A stretch of 64,000 bases of DNA from Montifringilla adamsi (GCA_017590115.1 JAGGNK010010225.1:4154001-4218000); one strand, 5' to 3'; counted from the stretch's first letter, positions 37,856-50,424 are shown. Made by a program: numbers and translations. Notes: generated by a model from the sequence alone, not told the origin.

Positions 37856-40800
37856 GCTACAGAAAAAAAAGAACACAAAAATCAGGCGACCACACAGAAG
37901 TACCAAGTCCACCCTCAACCCAAAGCTCACAGTGTTTTTCCTTGCACAGCCATTCATTTCTCCCTGCCACTCATATTTCCTGTTTCTCTCCTAAGATATT
38001 GTGCTCAGCCATTGGTACTTTTCACATTATGTAGATCCAGGGCATCATTTAAGACCCAAAACTTTGGGCCACAACCTTGAAATAGCAAGCAGCCCTGTTG
38101 GAGTCTAGCAACAAAGAGGACAAAGCCTAGAGGGGCTGTGGTGAGAGCCACCAGCAGCCACGAGCACCTCTCCACACAGCAGCGCACTAGAGTTTCAATG
38201 AAATAGAAGTGTTCCCCTTCAATAAGGAAATGCTTGGAAGCAACAACCTACGTTTTCATAAGGGAAAAAAGAAAATTTTATTACAAACCTGTGGGCTTTG
38301 GTTTAGATAGCTTTCAGAGCTGGGTATATCTGCCTGATGCTGAGAGCACCTTCAAATAACTCTAAGAGAGTACGAAGTTGTACATGACATTAATATTTGC
38401 CTTTAGGGGTTTTACTCAGCCATAATTATAAAAATATCCACAATAGAAACTGTTGTCATGGTGGACCCTGTAAAGAAGGCTGGGACTGTGACTCAGGCCA
38501 GCCTTGCACGCTGGATGGGTTTCATGCCTGATGTGCAGCATCCCCTCCAAAGGACAGGCATCTCCAGGTATCCCAGTCAGCCAAGACATGCTCATCCTGT
38601 CCTGTCTGAAGGAACACACCTTTAGTGGGACTCAATCAAGGGGTGGAAATTCCATCAAGGGGAGGGTTGCTGATGGATTCCAGCAGGATGAGTGCTTACA
38701 GGCAATCAATATAACAATGGTTATGAAGCAGCACAGGCAGAGACATCTCTACAGTTCTCTCAAAGACAGAGTGCTCCAAAAGTGTTTGAGACACCTTCAC
38801 ACTTGAGGGTGTTCAATAAACTTGTTTAGTGAGATGAGATCAGTCACAACAGGTTTATAGCATCTGATAATATGCTTTGATGCAAGACACTAAACCAAAT
38901 GGAGAAATTAGTCTACTACAATGACAAGTTACATGTTCCTTTAGATTAATCATTTTTGTAAGAAAGATTAACTTTTCAAAACACATTGTTCAGAATTTGT
39001 CATGATGACTGATGATGCTTCTGTTGATTTCATAACAAATTTTGCATTTAAAAAGCATTTGATAATCTTTTGCACAAAGTTCAGAGCTATATATCCACCT
39101 GTCTAGCTAAGGCTAATTTTCAGGCAGATGTAGCCCCAAGAACACGCTTACAATTGCATTATTTTGAAAATATATTCCCACATTTGTGGGTCTACTGATT
39201 GAATTGTCTCCTTTTTGTGTGAAGCTCAGGTTAGTCCAAGTCTTTCTGTGAGGAACATCTTAGAATAAACAGAAGGAAAGAGGCAGGGAATATTCAGTGT
39301 TCACCTTTCCAGATAAAGAGTAGAAAGCTTTTTAATTGCTAAAACTTCCATTATAAGTACATGTAGAATATGTTATTAGTGTTGGTTTTAAGATTACTTC
39401 TGTGCAGGAAGATTTTGCTCCTTGACAATCACACCATCTGCTTTTTTTTTTCTCCCACTAAGAGAACATTACAGTTGCAGAAATCCATTTTCTTAAATAT
39501 TGCACAAGACTCAAAACTTGGAGGCTGAAGACAGAAAAGAAGACTGTGAGACAGTGAAATAAGGTGTCTTGAATTAGAAGAGAGTGAATAATATTACTAA
39601 TAATTGATATTTATACAGCAGAGGTGGATTCCCTTATACATTCTCTTAATTGTAAATTAACTTCTTAAGCAGGAGTGTGGATTCTGGACTGTTGGTCTCA
39701 TTTGGTCTGAAAAATCCCAGCACAACTACCTAACAGCTCTTTGATTGCCCACTACAGCTGATGCTGGCAAAAGTTCAAGCACACAGAATCCCAAACAAGA
39801 TGCTTTTTGATCTCTCCACACATGTGTTTGCCACAGGTGTTTATCTCTGATGCATTACCGGTGAAAAAATCATTAGCCCAAATGCTAGCAGGAGTGGCTT
39901 GTTTGGAAGCTTTAGGCACTTTGGGTGTTCTTCTCAGAAAGGAAAATTTCCAGTTGCAAACCTGCTGCCAGTACTACTCAAAAATATCAGAGTGGTATAT
40001 CATCACTGCTGTCTGCACCCCAGGCTGAGCTCTGCTGTCCCTAGGTCCTCTTCCTAGCCAGGGAGGATTTGCTGTGGAATTCAAACACAGACCTACAGGA
40101 AAGCAACTTGCCAAAAGGTTTCCGAATAGAGGAGCTGCAGAATGAACAAAAAAATCTCAGGAAATATCTGCTATCAAGCTATGGCTCTGCAGTGGCAGAT
40201 CACTGCTACAACAATTTATGTCCTAGAGAGTTAAATGAATTTGACTTCAAGCTCTTCTTTAGAAGGATTACACTTTACTCACCTTAAAATGAAAAAAAAC
40301 CCTAGTAATTATATGTTAGGAGGTTCTTAATTCATTGTTCTATTAATATTTTAGCCAAAGCGTGAAACTATTTTCTGTGAATTGAGAACAAATCTTAATT
40401 CAGAGAGGTCAAGACTTTAATGTCCAATGGCTCCAGGGATTTTAGTGCCTGGTGAAAGATGCTTGCAGTTCAGCCTTGGACAACTGGTACTGCAGGACAT
40501 ATCCAGGGAAGCACAGCCAGCCCTCCTAACCCCAAAGCATCTTTCTAGTTACTCAGTCATGTTGTCTCAAAAACTAGGTGTTATTCTTCCCTCTGGCAAC
40601 AGTGCTGGCTTCTGCCTTATGAACACATTATTCACCCAATTTCCACTGCAAAGTTGTCTTTGCAATAGGATTGACTTTTTGCTCTTATTAACACAGAAGA
40701 GCTAAGGTAAAGCACGGAGTACCTCAAATCCTTATAGATTCAATAATAGATTATTAAAGTTGTCAGGCATGCCATGGAAATTTTCAGATTACTTGGCCTC

Positions 40801-43339
40801 TTTTGTAAACCAAAGGCTAATATATGACCCAAACAATTAGAGTCTGTGAACTTCCACAAACAGTCTGAAGGCAGCTGTAGCAGGTAAGACAGAGCAACAA
40901 TTTGGAAAGGGCAGCAGGCAGTCAAGCACTGTCTGTCAGGATAAAGCTTCTCTTAGTTCATTAGGATCAAGAGGGAATCAGATAATTGCAATCCACTTGC
41001 ACACGCATTCAGCTTTTGAAAACACATTTGAGCAAATGTTTTTGCCTAGACATAGCAGCACACTGCTAAAATAAATCTTTCCTTAGCTCTTGTTCAAGTG
41101 ACATAGGAAAGAAAGAGGAGGAGGCAAGTTATCCCTTACAAGGTATTAGCCCACTTGCACTAAGAGCAGTCCTAAGGACCTTGAATGATAAATGTCTGGG
41201 CTTGCATTTAACTCTGCTCAGCATTCTCAAAATAAGAGGGGGATAAACAGAGAAAAGAATTAGAAGCAATGGTGGATAAAGAAGAACAAAGCAAGAAAAC
41301 TGTGACAGGAACACAGAAAAGGGTGGGCAAAACCACTTCAGGCTTCAGTAAGAGTTTCGTAAGCATCATAGCAGCTTATTTAAATCAAAGTTTTTGGAGG
41401 GCTTTCTGGAAAATGCACCATGTCATTTCTGTAAGAGTGAAACAGAAGTTAATTAAAAAAAAAAAAAAAGGAAAAAGAAAGAAAAGCAGCCTTTGCAGTT
41501 ACATGAAGCCAGATTTGAATAAACAAGTGGAACAATAGTATGATTCCTTTCAAAGAAAATTAGATGTCTCTTTTTTATCTTCTCTCTGCTGTGTTACTGA
41601 GGCTTAAGAAAAACAGAAAGTTGAAAGCTAGCTTGTCTGCTTCCCTGTTTGCCTCACAAATATGGGGGATAAAGGATGAGTTTCTGAACTTATCCTAGAA
41701 GGGAGGGGATGGGGAAAAAAAGAAAAGCTAAGCAGCAGCTCCCCCAGACTGCTAACAAGGATGAGAGAGATCTTAACCCAGACAAAACCAGTGTCATGAG
41801 AAAGCACTTGCTAATTCATTTCAGAAATCTGATGCTGACACACAGCGCTCATGTTGACACACACACTAAACCAAATAAGGGAAATGGGTAGACAATGTGG
41901 GGAATGTAAAAAAACATATTACTAACTACTTTTTAAATTTTTAAATAATGTATGTACTGTTATAATTTAACTAAATTATTTCTGTACTTTTTAAAAAGAA
42001 ATAAAACATTACTCTTTCTCCTTTGGATCTCTTCACTTGCATGCTCATGAGAGGCAGGATTCTATGGTTCTGGTCATCCCAGTGAATGATCACCACAGAT
42101 GTATCTGAATCAGGAGGTGCTGTTAGTCATCCTACCTCACTGAATCAGTCTGCAATCCCAGACCAAAAAAATCCCATTTCACTAGAAATAGTTCTACTGA
42201 ATTAAACTGAACTTCTGAAAAGTCAAAGGAGCTTTTATTTTTACATATATGTGTATGTGCATACACACACACTTACACAGCAGATGGTTTCACCTCATTG
42301 CCTCCTGTCTCTGAAGAGATATTTTATGGTAACCAGTGCACACAATCTTCCTCAGAATATAGTATCAGTGGCACACTGTGATTCACACTCTCAGATTATT
42401 CAGCACAGAATATTCACTGAAAATCATCTTTCACTTATTTCCCACACAACTTTAGTTACAGCCACAATAGCTACAGGCAATAAATAAATATTACATTCCG
42501 ATGACATTAATGAGCTAAAATATTATTTGCTTACCTATATGGTCTCTAACACAAGTCCTTTAAAAAAAATCTAAAAAGATTGTTTCCCCCATAGCTTTAA
42601 CCAACCAAAATAATGACAAATTCTTCAAATTTATACAATATAAATCTTTACCATCCTCTGCCAGGTATTTCTGTATAAATAAGTCTTTACTTTTTTGGTT
42701 TAGAATAGTCAAGGCAGTGCAATATTTGCATACAAATGCCTCCTTCTAGCACATAAAACTGTGAATTTACATGATAAGTTTAGAATATCATTAGAAAAAG
42801 GGAGCCATGGGACACATCCTGCTATCAGCTACAGCATTTTAAGCCTGCAATGAACCTGAATGGAGCTTCTCCAGATTTTACAGGATTAACATAGGTAGTG
42901 AATGGCACATTTTCTTGATAAAATTTGCATGTGATGAAATGAGTATAGAGGAGGAGTTTAGGCAAACATCATGCATAATAAATTGCCTTTTTTTCCATCA
43001 AGAGAGATAAGAAAAGAGTAGATTTTATATACTGTACTAGCCTGTGTGAAATTAATAATTTAACTGAAGAGTGATTGTGTAAAATAACAATAAAATACAG
43101 ATATATGCTCAGGCAGGCATTTCAAAGGGATCTAATAACACAGGCTATGGAAAGACCTTGCTCTTACAGCCCATATGCCCCACAGGACTTGAGAATAATT
43201 TCTGAAGGTTGTTTTTCTTAGCTTTTGTACACTCCTGTTGTTGGTAACCTTCAGCTAGATGAACAGGGATTCCCACAACACCCAAAAACATTTTAATATC
43301 TGGAGTATAAACACATTGAGATGGGAATCAACAGAGATG
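37856..43339. other. Long non-coding stretch with minor simple repeats
   Basis: Open frames are 100 codons or shorter and unrecognisable. An A run lies near 41456-41469. A short hairpin, TGTGTATG-TG-CATACACA, sits at 42250-42267 and runs into a short AC repeat. No transposable element or exon was recognised. Confidence 0.5.
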
Positions 43340-43465
43340 GGCCAAGTTTCCACCTCTGCCACAAGTAGCTCTGTGATCTTCACCAAGTCACTTTTGTTTC
43401 TCATTCCCCTTCCATTTCAGCCATCAACATGATCAAGAAAATGGGTCATCACTATCATTCAGTAG
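43340..43465 (+). mobile_element. MIR-like SINE relic
   Basis: The plus strand shows the order of MIR core-SINE landmarks. CACCTCTGCCACAAGTAGCT (family: CTCTGCCACTTACTAGCTGT) comes first, then GTGATCTTCACCAAGTCACTT (family: GTGACCTTGGGCAAGTCACTT). A TTTCTCATTCCCC-rich middle, CATTTCAGCCATC and AAAATGGG follow (family: CTCAGTTTCCTCATCTGTAAAATGGGG). Divergence is high, as expected for an ancient copy. The match is made from memory of the consensus, so family assignment is moderate. Confidence 0.55.
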
Positions 43466-43467
43466 GA

Positions 43468-43492
43468 AGTGGAAGCTCCCAGAGCTTCCACT
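43468..43492. repeat. Perfect inverted repeat, 11-bp stem, 3-nt loop
   Basis: AGTGGAAGCTC at 43468-43478 is followed by CCA and then its exact reverse complement GAGCTTCCACT at 43482-43492. It lies at the 3' edge of the MIR-like relic. The stem is balanced in composition, unlike most chance AT hairpins here. It is too short for a microRNA precursor. Confidence 0.85.
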
Positions 43493-43959
43493 GGAACATT
43501 CCCAGAACTTCAATCTGCAGCTTGCATGCTGAGCTACATCCACTAAATGCATTCCTCAACATTTAGCCTAGGTGTGAGAGTGGAGGGTCAACAGGAATCT
43601 TCAAAGGATCTGTAAGAATGGTCATGTGAAAATACAGGGTAGATGGATTTTAATATCCAAGTAAATTTACATTTTTCTTACTGATGGAGGGAAAGCATTT
43701 GCAGTAGAGGAGTTTTGTAAGCAGGATCAATTGAATTGTGAAAACAGATACATATTTTTGATACAAATTCATTACTATCTTTACTATTAATGCTTCAGGG
43801 CCACCACCATATGAACGTGTTTACCAACTGTTCATTAATGCAGGTCATTACTATAAAATGATGCACTTGTGCCTGTTAAACCTTTACTTAGTGTTCCATC
43901 AACATTCCCTCACATGTGCTTTAAATCAGGTTCTTGAAAATACTTGTAATAAATTCCTA

Positions 43960-44060
43960 AACCACGAGTGGTCATAAAATCGTTTACACACACGGAGCTT
44001 ATTTTACTGTGTCTGGTCCTCTAAATCAGCAGGCCATATTTCTCGAACCCTAGAAAAAAT
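43960..44060. promoter_or_regulatory. Candidate conserved non-coding element with retained CpGs
   Basis: Four CpGs lie within about 85 bp (43966-44047), in contrast to the surrounding sequence. GGTCATAAAATCG resembles CDX/HOX posterior-group sites (TCATAAA/TCGTAAA) and AAATCAGCAGG resembles a MAF half-site. No frame crosses it. Conservation is inferred and was not tested. Confidence 0.3.
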
Positions 44061-44817
44061 ACTTTTTAGTTCTAAAGTGTGCCCAATGGATACATGTCAT
44101 TTCAGCTCTAAAATAACCTAATCCATTATGGTTGCAATGTGTATATGACTTCTAACAGGCTGAAAAGGAATCTTAAAATGATTTAATTAGAGGCATCTGA
44201 ATTAAAACATCAGAAATGTAGTAAGAGACTGAAAGTACCTGTGGTTCACATGAACCCTAGATAACAACATGGAAAATCTCCTTTGAGACTTGAATAGATA
44301 ATAGAAACACTAAGAAAGCATTCCTCATATGTTTTCAAGCTGTTGCTGAAAGGGTTTCCCAACTAGGAAAAAAAGCCACATTTAATTAAAATTCAGTCTA
44401 AATGTCCTGTTTTCTTATAGCTATAAAGGTTTTGCATTATTGAGACAAACACAATCGACTATTATCAAAACCACCCACTTTATAATTTATAAATGGAAGG
44501 TGAACATAGGTAGATGTACTCAGAACATTGTGTTTCCAATGTATTGCTGTATTTTAAAGCCATAAAAGAATGATCTGGCATTCAAGCTGTCCAAGAAGTA
44601 ATTTGCAATTCAGTACATTGTATTTTAATCAATAAATAATAATGAACACAGGAGGTCATGATTTCTCATGTAACTAGCCACTGCTGGTTTTCATGGAACA
44701 GCTCCCTTTCATGGATGCTGAATATAAAAAAAAAAAAAAAAGGAAACATTAGCTGCCAAGAGCTTTGCAGCGTGAATGTGTTATCCCACTGTTTTGAGGT
44801 GAGGCTTTGAATCACAT

Positions 44818-44876
44818 GGGGGGGGGAAAAAAAAAAAGGAAAAAAGAAGAAAAAACAGAAAAAAGAGAGAGAAATA
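44818..44876. repeat. Purine-rich mirror-like tract, G9 then A-rich
   Basis: Nine G (44818-44826) are followed by A11 and then A/G-only sequence to about 44873, with one C. Polypurine tracts of this kind can form triplex (H-DNA) structures in supercoiled DNA. It sits about 45 bp from the 3' end of CR1 copy 2. A second short poly-A run lies about 90 bp upstream. Confidence 0.8.
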
Positions 44877-44919
44877 ACCTTTTTTACGGTTTTCTGATAA
44901 ATTGTATTGTAAACTGTTA

Positions 44920-45902
44920 TCACAGAATATCCTGAGTTGGAAGGGACCCACAAAGATCACCAAGTCCAACTCCTAGGGCTGCACAGGACATGCCTAACAA
45001 TCACACCATGTGCCCAGGAGTACTGTCCAAATGCTTCTTGCACTCTGTCAGGCTGGTGCTGTCACCACTACTCTGGGGAGCCTGTTCAGTGCCCAACCAC
45101 CTCCTGTTGAAAAACCTTTTCCTGATATCCAACCTAAACCCTCCCTTACACAACTTCAGGCCATTCCATCAGGTCCTGTCACTGGCCACCAGAAAGAAGT
45201 GATCAGTGCCTGTCCCTCCTCTTCCCCTCACAAGACAGCTGTGGAGCACAATGAGTCTCCCCTTGGTCTCCTCCAGTGAGCAGGACAAGCCAAATCACCT
45301 CAGCCAGTCCTCATGTATCTTCCCCTCTAGAAGACCTTTCACCATATTTTTCACCCTCCTTTGGACACCCTCTAATAGCTTAATATATTTCTTATGCTGT
45401 GGCAGCCAAATCTGTCCCCCGCACTCGAGGTGAGGCAGCCCCAGTGCAGAGCAGAGTGGGACAATCCCCTCCTTTGCCTGGCTGGTGATGCTGTCCCTGA
45501 TGCCACCAGGACAGGGCTGGCCCTCCTGGCTGCCAGGGCACTGCTGACTGTCATTCAGCTGGCCATCCACAAGGACCCCACAGTCCCTTTCCCCAGCACT
45601 GCTCTGCAGCCTCTCATTCCCCAGCCTGTCCATACATCCAGTGTTGCCCCATCCCAGCTGCAGAATTCTCCACTTGTCTTTGCTGAACTTCACATGGTTG
45701 ATGATTGCCCAACCCTCTCATTTGTCGAGGTCTCTGAGCAGGACCTCTCTGCCTTTGAGGGAGTCAACAGCTCCACCCAATTTTGTACCATCAGCAAATT
45801 TACTTAGTATTCCTTCCAGTCCTGCACCCAAATTGTTTATGAAGAACTTGAATAGCAGTGGGCCTAAGATGGAGTCCTGAAGAGCCCCACTGTTACTGGG
45901 GA
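44920..45902 (-). mobile_element. CR1 LINE copy 2, 5'-truncated, with complete 3' end
   Basis: On the minus strand the element begins inside the RT palm. SGALQDSILGPLLFKFFINN (family: SGVPQGSVLGPVLFNIFIND) leads to LSKFADGTKLGGAVDSL. The catalytic FADD box is changed to FADG at 45787-45798, so one active-site aspartate is lost. A stop follows RDLDK at 45718-45720. The frame resumes with FSKDKWRILQLGWGNTGCM, CGVLVDGQLNDSQQC, PLCSALGLPHLECGGQIWLP and LLEGVQRRVKNMVKGL. Beyond 45295 the frame shifts and FRLDIRKRFFNRRWL from the ORF2 end is still readable. The 3' UTR ends in a single ATTCTGTGA-type unit, the CR1 terminal repeat. The 5' truncation is typical of target-primed reverse transcription. 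Stops, frameshifts and the lost aspartate make it inactive. Confidence 0.95.
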
Positions 45903-48485
45903 AATAAAAGCCATATTTGTTTACTCTTACTACACTGTCAATTTCAGCCATTTCCTATGCACATGCTATTTCCAATCTGGCTATCAGCTCAAGGCATTTA
46001 TTTTCTTTTGTAAAATAGCGTTATTTAATCACTGCATGTATTTGTGCCATATCAGTCTGTGCTTTCAAACACTCACACGCCAAGAACAAGTTGGTCTTGC
46101 CTCACTGGTGCTGCACAGGCATAAAGCACAGTGGGAAAGAGGGGAACCACCTGAACACCCAGGCTCAGCCATGACTATAACCTTTAAAACACCCTCCCAG
46201 AAAGTTGCTTCACTTGTTTCATTCAACCCCAGTCAACTAAAACAGATAGCTCTGCTTCTCCTGGCAGTGTTGTCATGGTAGTGCCAGGCTCCCTGCAGCC
46301 CTGAAATCTTTCCAGGAGGATGTGGAAATGCTTACACTGGTAAGCTGGAGCACAGAGGGATGCTGTAGCAGCTTCTGTCAGGCTTGTCCAGGGTTACCCA
46401 GTATGGTGAGACGAAAGCTTGTTTAAGAAAGGGTGCTGTGCACCACCTATTTCCAAGCCATATCTGAACTGAGCCTTGGCCACCTAGCTGTCACCAACCC
46501 ACCTGACAGTTTTCTGCCATCTCCGTGTCTCCAGCAACAGCAGGCTGAAGGGACAGTGCTTCACAGAAAGACTTCACTGAGCTGGCCTCAGTGGCAAGAT
46601 TTGAGCAGAGCCTGCATTTCACCCCTTCTCACGGATGAGAGGTGGGAGGATGGAATGGGATGCAGGGCAGATGAGTAGTTACCGACAGTTACTCTCAGGC
46701 TTCCCACGTGGAAAAGCAGCAAAGCTGCTTCAAGGAGATTCCATCTGCTCCTGGTAGGGAGCACAAACACAAATAACACCGTATGGCCAATGTTATCCAA
46801 GGCAGCTGTTGGATGTAAAGGAATCCTAATATTACAGTATTTGGTAGTCTGCACAGAATATTTAAGAAGAAGATGCTAAAGAATTCTAAATTTAGTTTAT
46901 AAACTAATGTAAACATGAATAATATATATGCAAATATAGAAGCAGGGAAAAGCTACTGTACACTTTGTAAAAAAATCCCTGTTTGGTATCACTAGCAGTA
47001 GCATTTTATCAGAATAGACCCAAATATCTCTATATGGGCAGATTGGTGTAAGTGGGTAGCAGAGGGCATTTTCCTCATGCACTGCAGATTCAGCCTTGTC
47101 ACAAGATAACCTGTTTGCCACTCTACTTAAAACAACCTTGACAGACTCTGGATGATGGCTGAGAATTAAAAATCAGCTTTGTTAATTTCCTAGCTCCTGA
47201 ACTAGAGGAAAAACCCCAGTATCATGCAAATATTGTTCCCTTGGAATAACATTTATTTAGCTGCTGATGAGCAAAGAGAGAAAGTGCTGCTCTTTCCTGT
47301 TTTGTTTTATCAATTCCGTGCTACAATTATTCCTGCAGCTGCGTCAAGTGATGGGATAACCATTTGCTTCAACAATATGAATGATACAATGGTGGGGGAC
47401 ACCAAACCAAAAACAGAAAGGAAAAAAAAAACCCAGACAACACAGCAGTTCTCCATTTTAAAAGGAACACATGGTCATATTTGTGGGTAAAAAAAAAATA
47501 TATTGACACAAAGATTGCTTCTAGAAGATCTCTGCATTTTGCAGAGGTCTGATAAACACAGCTTCATGTTTTCCCACCCAAAGCAACATTACGTGTCAGT
47601 TTCTAAACATCACTTTGAAAGAACTTGATTTGGCAGAGCTGTTCAGCATGCAGGAGACCATAAGTGTATACATAGGTGTGGGTTCATTATTGAAGATGAA
47701 AAGGGCATACAAAAAGTGCTTTGCTGAGCTGCAGCTGTAGTGAATTCTTTTCAGAAGCTGCTGCCTAACAAGAGCACTAAGTGGGTCATCTGTTTCTCTC
47801 CATCTTCTCCCCTCCATTTCATCAGGCTGTATCACCTTTGATTAGAACTGAGTGACTAATGTTTCTTTGATAGATTTAAACTTTTGCTTTACATGACTAA
47901 TTTGTAAATGGCTTCTGCTGGAGTTCTAAGAGACACGCATTATTTTTTAGCCCTGCTCAGGAAAAGAGGAGACTAACAGATCTGACTTTCCTGACTTCTG
48001 CCAATCTATTCTTTCACTGCAACGACCAGAAAGTGTTGTCCAAATAATCATTCATGCCACTGATTTTTCAAAACAACTTTGCTCTAACTGTGTTTTGACA
48101 TACAATGTGAGTGATTTCCAATTAACTCAAAGGATTTTTTTCTTCCTAAGTGTGTGGCTGAAGCCCATGGGAAAGATGAACCTTTGTAGCTATTGAACTG
48201 TAACTGTTAAGTGCTATAGTTTGTTGTGCCTATTCCAGCAACCAAAGATGACAATAAAATAAGGTATGCTGCTAAGTGTGTCCAAATGTTTTGTCATGCT
48301 TGACATGCCATTAGATGGTTTAAGGAACACACAGAATCTGCAAGTGGTGCAGTATAGATCTCCTAACTTCCCAGGAGAAGAGATGGGAACATACCACTGA
48401 GGCAGTTATAGACTCAGAATTCCACATTTTCTCCTGTTGACAATCATTTCCATTATGTGTTACATTGTTTTTTGTTTTCTGTCAA
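45903..48485. other. Non-coding DNA, nothing recognised
   Basis: Open frames are 88 codons or shorter with no domain. A short A run lies near 47426-47435 and another near 47489. About 46080-46740 is somewhat G+C richer but shows no exon-like structure I can defend. Confidence 0.5.
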
Positions 48486-48670
48486 TTTGAAAACAAACAA
48501 AAAACCCAAAACCAACCAAGCAAACAAAAAAACCCCAAACAAACCTCCTCAATAAAACCACAAAATATCACCACCCAAAAAAAAAAAAAAAAAAACAAAA
48601 AAAAACCAACCAAACAAACAAACAACCAAAAAACAAAACAAAACAAAAACTCCAGAAAAACAAACAAATT
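48486..48670. repeat. A/C-rich strand-asymmetric low-complexity tract
   Basis: About 185 bp consists almost entirely of A and C on the plus strand. The core at 48569-48650 has 82 bases with no G and no T, including a long A run and CAAA/CCAA words. It gives long Lys/Asn/Gln frames on plus and Phe/Val/Leu frames on minus that are not genes. Confidence 0.9.
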
Positions 48671-48698
48671 TAAGGTCAAGGGGGGTTTCATCACTCAT

Positions 48699-48735
48699 TT
48701 TAATAGAAAATGTTTAATAGACATTTTCTATTAAA
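48699..48735. repeat. Perfect inverted repeat, 14-bp arms, 9-nt loop
   Basis: TTTAATAGAAAATG at 48699-48712 and its exact reverse complement at 48722-48735 flank a 9-nt loop, which itself begins with another TTTAATAG. It lies about 30 bp after the A/C tract. It could be cruciform-forming or arise by a template-switch mutation. No transposon terminal repeats were recognised. Confidence 0.9.
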
Positions 48736-50424
48736 TTTTACCCCAGACATCCTGCCCAAGTATAGAGCTAATGACAAACACAAATAGAAATATGTATTTG
48801 TACTTCATTTAGAAGTATTTCCAGTTTGTAATGCAATATTCCATTATTGTCTTCCCTCATTGTTCCTCTCCTCAGTGTGTGATTTTCATTCTTCCCTGTA
48901 ATGGCCAAGGACAGCAGTGTAGTTTCTTTTGTTCTTTTTCATTCCCTTCATTGACTATACCAGTTGAATTGCAGTAATTCACCATGTGAAATATTTATTT
49001 TTAGTGCTGACCCCTTTAGGGCAAGAACATTTGCTCAGACACAATCAAGAATACGCAGATGATGATACACTCAAGACCTGTAATGGAAGTACCTGTTTAT
49101 ACACTGACACATCACAATTTAAAGATGCATTGAGAGTAATTTGTCACCGGGGTCACTCACTACAACAACAGAGCTAGAGAAAAGCAAGGACCAAATCCAG
49201 TCTACGAGGCCACAGAGGAAACACTCCCAATAATATTAAACATTAAATGTTCAGCATCTTCTAAAAAAAGTCATTGAGTTCCCCAGTTTGGATCTCTGGG
49301 AGCGTTAGAAATTGAGTCAGTGGTAATAGAAGGAACAGATATCTCATCGTCTATAGACACCACTTTCAGCAAAGGTACATATATTTGGAAGGAAACCAGC
49401 AAATAGTCAGACATCCCAATTTAGACAGAGCCTCTGAATGAGTGCTTGAATGAGAAGACTTAGAATGAACTTCTGGAAGAGACAGCTAAGTTGCCATTAC
49501 CATTAGTTACCCAGATTGCTTTCTGAGATTCTCTGACCTGCTGAAGCAGCTCAGTTATGCCTGGAGGTAAAATAGCCCAGTCGTCCCCCAAACCACCTGT
49601 CATTCAGCTCCCAGGCTCATTAGCACAAGCAAGGAAAATTTGCACTTCATCAAGGCACATCTCATCTTGGCCGAGATTTGGATGCAGGAGCAGCATCTCA
49701 CAGTTCCTATAAGCTCTGCTCAGTGTTTATTGCTCAACTGTTTATGCAGTTATAACACACAAGGGCTTGGTAAAGTACTTACAGCCACTTGAATATCTTT
49801 ATAAGTTAAGTAATCAGATGTCATCAGAATGCAAACAAAGGAAATAATGGAAGCTTTCACTGAGGGATTTTCTCTTACCTTTCCCTTGCTCTCAAACATT
49901 AAACATCTTGAAAAATACTCGACAAACTCTCCTGTTACACTAAGCTTCCTTCTTCTGATGATACCATCAGAAAGATTAAACTCCAAAAGTAACTGTCCAA
50001 TTTTATCCCCTTCAAATTATTAAAGTTGAGATCTATTTTTGGCTTCAGCTTTTTAAGTGAAAAGAGACTTTCAGGAAGCTTTCTCTCTGAGCTTCTCCAT
50101 CTGAAATATTCAATAAGATACTGTTATTTCTCTTGTTCTCTACAACAATGGCTTGGCTGGAGCTAAATGAGCTTCCCAGAAATTATTCCACATTCACAAG
50201 CAGGCTTCCCTTGGCAAGGGCTGCCATGTGCCCTTGGTTTCCCAGACACAGTCTATCCTTTTCACTTTTCTAATCCCAGGTCCCCCTGTTTTACCAAACA
50301 AACATGGGCAAGCAACATATCCATAACTGTGGCCTGGTGGATCTCAAAGTCCCATCTGGGATGAGATACTTTGCAAAGAAAATAAAAATTACAATAAAAT
50401 GTCACAAAAGAGGAGTTTAACTTC
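48736..50424. other. Non-coding DNA, nothing recognised
   Basis: Open frames are 78 codons or shorter. There is no repeat family, no convincing regulatory cluster and no RNA gene. Confidence 0.5.

Noticed and set aside
45394..45807. Longest open frame of the window (137 codons, plus strand)
   Set aside because: It is antisense to the CR1 reverse-transcriptase remnant. Its openness reflects the codon structure of the real minus-strand ORF.
48465..48734. Lys/Asn/Gln-rich plus frame and Phe/Val-rich minus frame suggesting a low-complexity protein or membrane peptide
   Set aside because: Both are translations of the A/C-only simple-sequence tract.
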